Below are positions 63,003-64,000 of a stretch of 64,000 nt of DNA, one piece after another (the first letter of the stretch is position 1; each line of letters opens with the position of its first letter). Position numbers and translations under genes: made by a program. Origin of the DNA: Flavivirga jejuensis (GTDB lineage: Bacteria > Bacteroidota > Bacteroidia > Flavobacteriales > Flavobacteriaceae). The notes beneath the pieces were generated by a model. The model ran no database searches. It had not been told where the DNA came from and was given only the letters and a program-made list of their open reading frames with translations. The stretch covers positions 372,001-436,000 of the forward strand of contig NZ_JAUOEL010000004.1 in the NCBI RefSeq assembly GCF_030540765.1, given 5' to 3'.

Positions 63003-64000
63003 TATAAAGGGTGTTTAAAAATGTTATAATATCGCGTATTACATATGGATTAGGTCTTGTTGCGCCTCTCAAATATTTATTCACAAGATCTCTATTGATG
63101 TCGAATTCATCTTGAATTTTATTTTTCACATCGTTTGAGCCTAATCCGTTATCGGCTTCTACGACTTTATCAAATTTACTTTTTAATGTGATATGATTAT
63201 TATCTCTTAATACAGATTCATATTCTGCAATTTTTTGACTTACCTCCCCTCGAATGACATCTACATTTTCGTTTTCATTAAACAAAAACACATTTGCTTC
63301 ATGAACATCGTTTCTAAGGAATGGGCCTAAACTATCCCTAACATCTCTCAAATATCCTAGTTTTGTTTCAAATTGGGACCTATTATCAGATGGTTCTTCT
63401 ACCAGCTGTCGGCCTATATCGGAAACTGAGGAAGCACCGCTAATCGCGGCGAATTGTCTGGCGCCCCATTCACCAAGCTGCGTAAAGTTTACGAGGTTAG
63501 TCCGCCCACCATTGTTCATGATGAAGGACTTAACTTCATCTGGAGATCTTGATCTTAATGGTGAATCTTTGAATGTGAAATTTTTCCCAGAAAAGATTGG
63601 TGTTGTTTTGGAACGATCATTGTGATAGTCATTATATTCTTTTGCATTAATAGTTAAGGAAACTGGAAAATCTGATAAATAAGGTGCTTCATCAGTAGCT
63701 TCGCGATATCCGTCCACAGTAATTTCATAGGTATAAATACCATTGGAAGTAGGCCCCAGTTTGTTTACCATGGTTTCTTCAAAGTCACCGTAATATGCGG
63801 AATTATCTTTTTTACTAGCTGGAACCAAATTCCATCCTTCGCCTGGCCCATGCATTCTCAGATTATGAAGTAAGTGGAATTTGACCCAATTCATTACTCT
63901 TAATACCTTGTCCTTGTCATAATCTAGATCAAATGATCTTACGTGGGGCCAACCTCTTGGAACAGATGGGTCAGTGGTTGGGTTCGAGCCACCTGGATCT
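62995..64000 (-). CDS. Large eCIS-linked protein, 5' end outside the window
   Basis: The frame is open from the window edge to the stop at 62995 (335 codons seen; the ATG at 63894 is internal). The segment VMNWVKFHLLHNLRMHGPGE then WNLVPASKKDN matches the GPG-WNLVP region seen in DUF4157-type eCIS core or effector-like proteins. A C-terminal helical part ends FINTLYND-like. The upstream part, where a DUF4157 peptidase-like domain would be expected, is not in the window. It is the first visible gene of the leftward eCIS operon. Confidence 0.6.
   Translation of the reverse strand, partial: DPGGSNPTTDPSVPRGWPHVRSFDLDYDKDKVLRVMNWVKFHLLHNLRMHGPGEGWNLVPASKKDNSAYYGDFEETMVNKLGPTSNGIYTYEITVDGYREATDEAPYLSDFPVSLTINAKEYNDYHNDRSKTTPIFSGKNFTFKDSPLRSRSPDEVKSFIMNNGGRTNLVNFTQLGEWGARQFAAISGASSVSDIGRQLVEEPSDNRSQFETKLGYLRDVRDSLGPFLRNDVHEANVFLFNENENVDVIRGEVSQKIAEYESVLRDNNHITLKSKFDKVVEADNGLGSNDVKNKIQDEFDINRDLVNKYLRGATRPNPYVIRDIITFLNTLYND

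Overview
The window is an AT-rich chromosomal segment of a member of Bacteroidetes, most likely a marine Flavobacteriaceae. Support comes from TAnnTTTG-type promoter elements, a C-terminal type IX secretion (T9SS) sorting domain, a PL7 alginate lyase, SusC/D-era style lipoproteins and the family content. No rRNA or tRNA gene was recognised.

Layout. 1-5529 (minus) is the 5' part of an envelope polysaccharide-type operon: a GT-C-like membrane protein, an Ig-like exported protein and a membrane-anchored GH5-like protein that leaves the window. 5.7-7.3 kb holds a broken GT2 glycosyltransferase, a short GT2-like gene and a small outer-membrane protein. 7.6-8.9 kb is a GHKL ATPase/STAS-like fusion, followed by a short promoter-to-terminator unit that may be a small RNA. 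9.2-18.0 kb (minus) is an apparently complete molybdenum cofactor set (moaA, moaC-mogA fusion, moaE, moeB-rhodanese, moaD, mobA, moeA) with a ModE-like regulator, a TSUP permease, a flavin monooxygenase and two inserted S23 four-helix-bundle genes. 18.4-30.3 kb (plus) encodes periplasmic nitrate reductase (napD, napA, a tetrahaem NapB-like protein, a tetrahaem lipoprotein, an NrfC-like Fe-S protein and an NrfD-like membrane protein), then nrfH-nrfA nitrite reductase to ammonium and the CcsBA haem ligation protein. 30.4-35.0 kb holds a Crp/Fnr regulator, a single-domain globin, a DUF3365 haem lipoprotein, a b-type membrane protein, an FAD/2Fe-2S reductase and a pentahaem cytochrome. 35.0-42.0 kb is an accessory island rich in repeats: Zn-ribbon and HTH genes, an alginate lyase behind three GntR-type boxes, and a HpaII-like restriction-modification pair. 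42.2-48.3 kb is a nitrate-type ABC importer with an outer-membrane porin, followed by a two-component system (48.4-51.0 kb, minus). 52.3-57.6 kb has comM, a T9SS metallopeptidase and a decayed second copy of the comM 3' half. 58.2-60.9 kb is a three-gene unit that looks like a peptide-modification (RiPP-like) system. 61.1-64.0 kb (minus) is the edge of an extracellular contractile injection system (eCIS) locus.

The central 35 kb works as one physiological block: nitrate is imported or met in the periplasm, reduced by Mo-bisMGD NapA to nitrite and by NrfA to ammonium, with the cofactor, the haem ligase, NO-detoxification-like functions and redox regulation encoded next to it. Two different palindromic operator families tie parts of the block together: TGATATATATCA near moeA, napD and nrfH, and TAAGTATTAATACTTA near crp/fnr, the globin and nrtA. 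The two least explained parts are the peptide/aldo-keto reductase/HQxxH unit and the mobile S23 and 130-residue repeat families.
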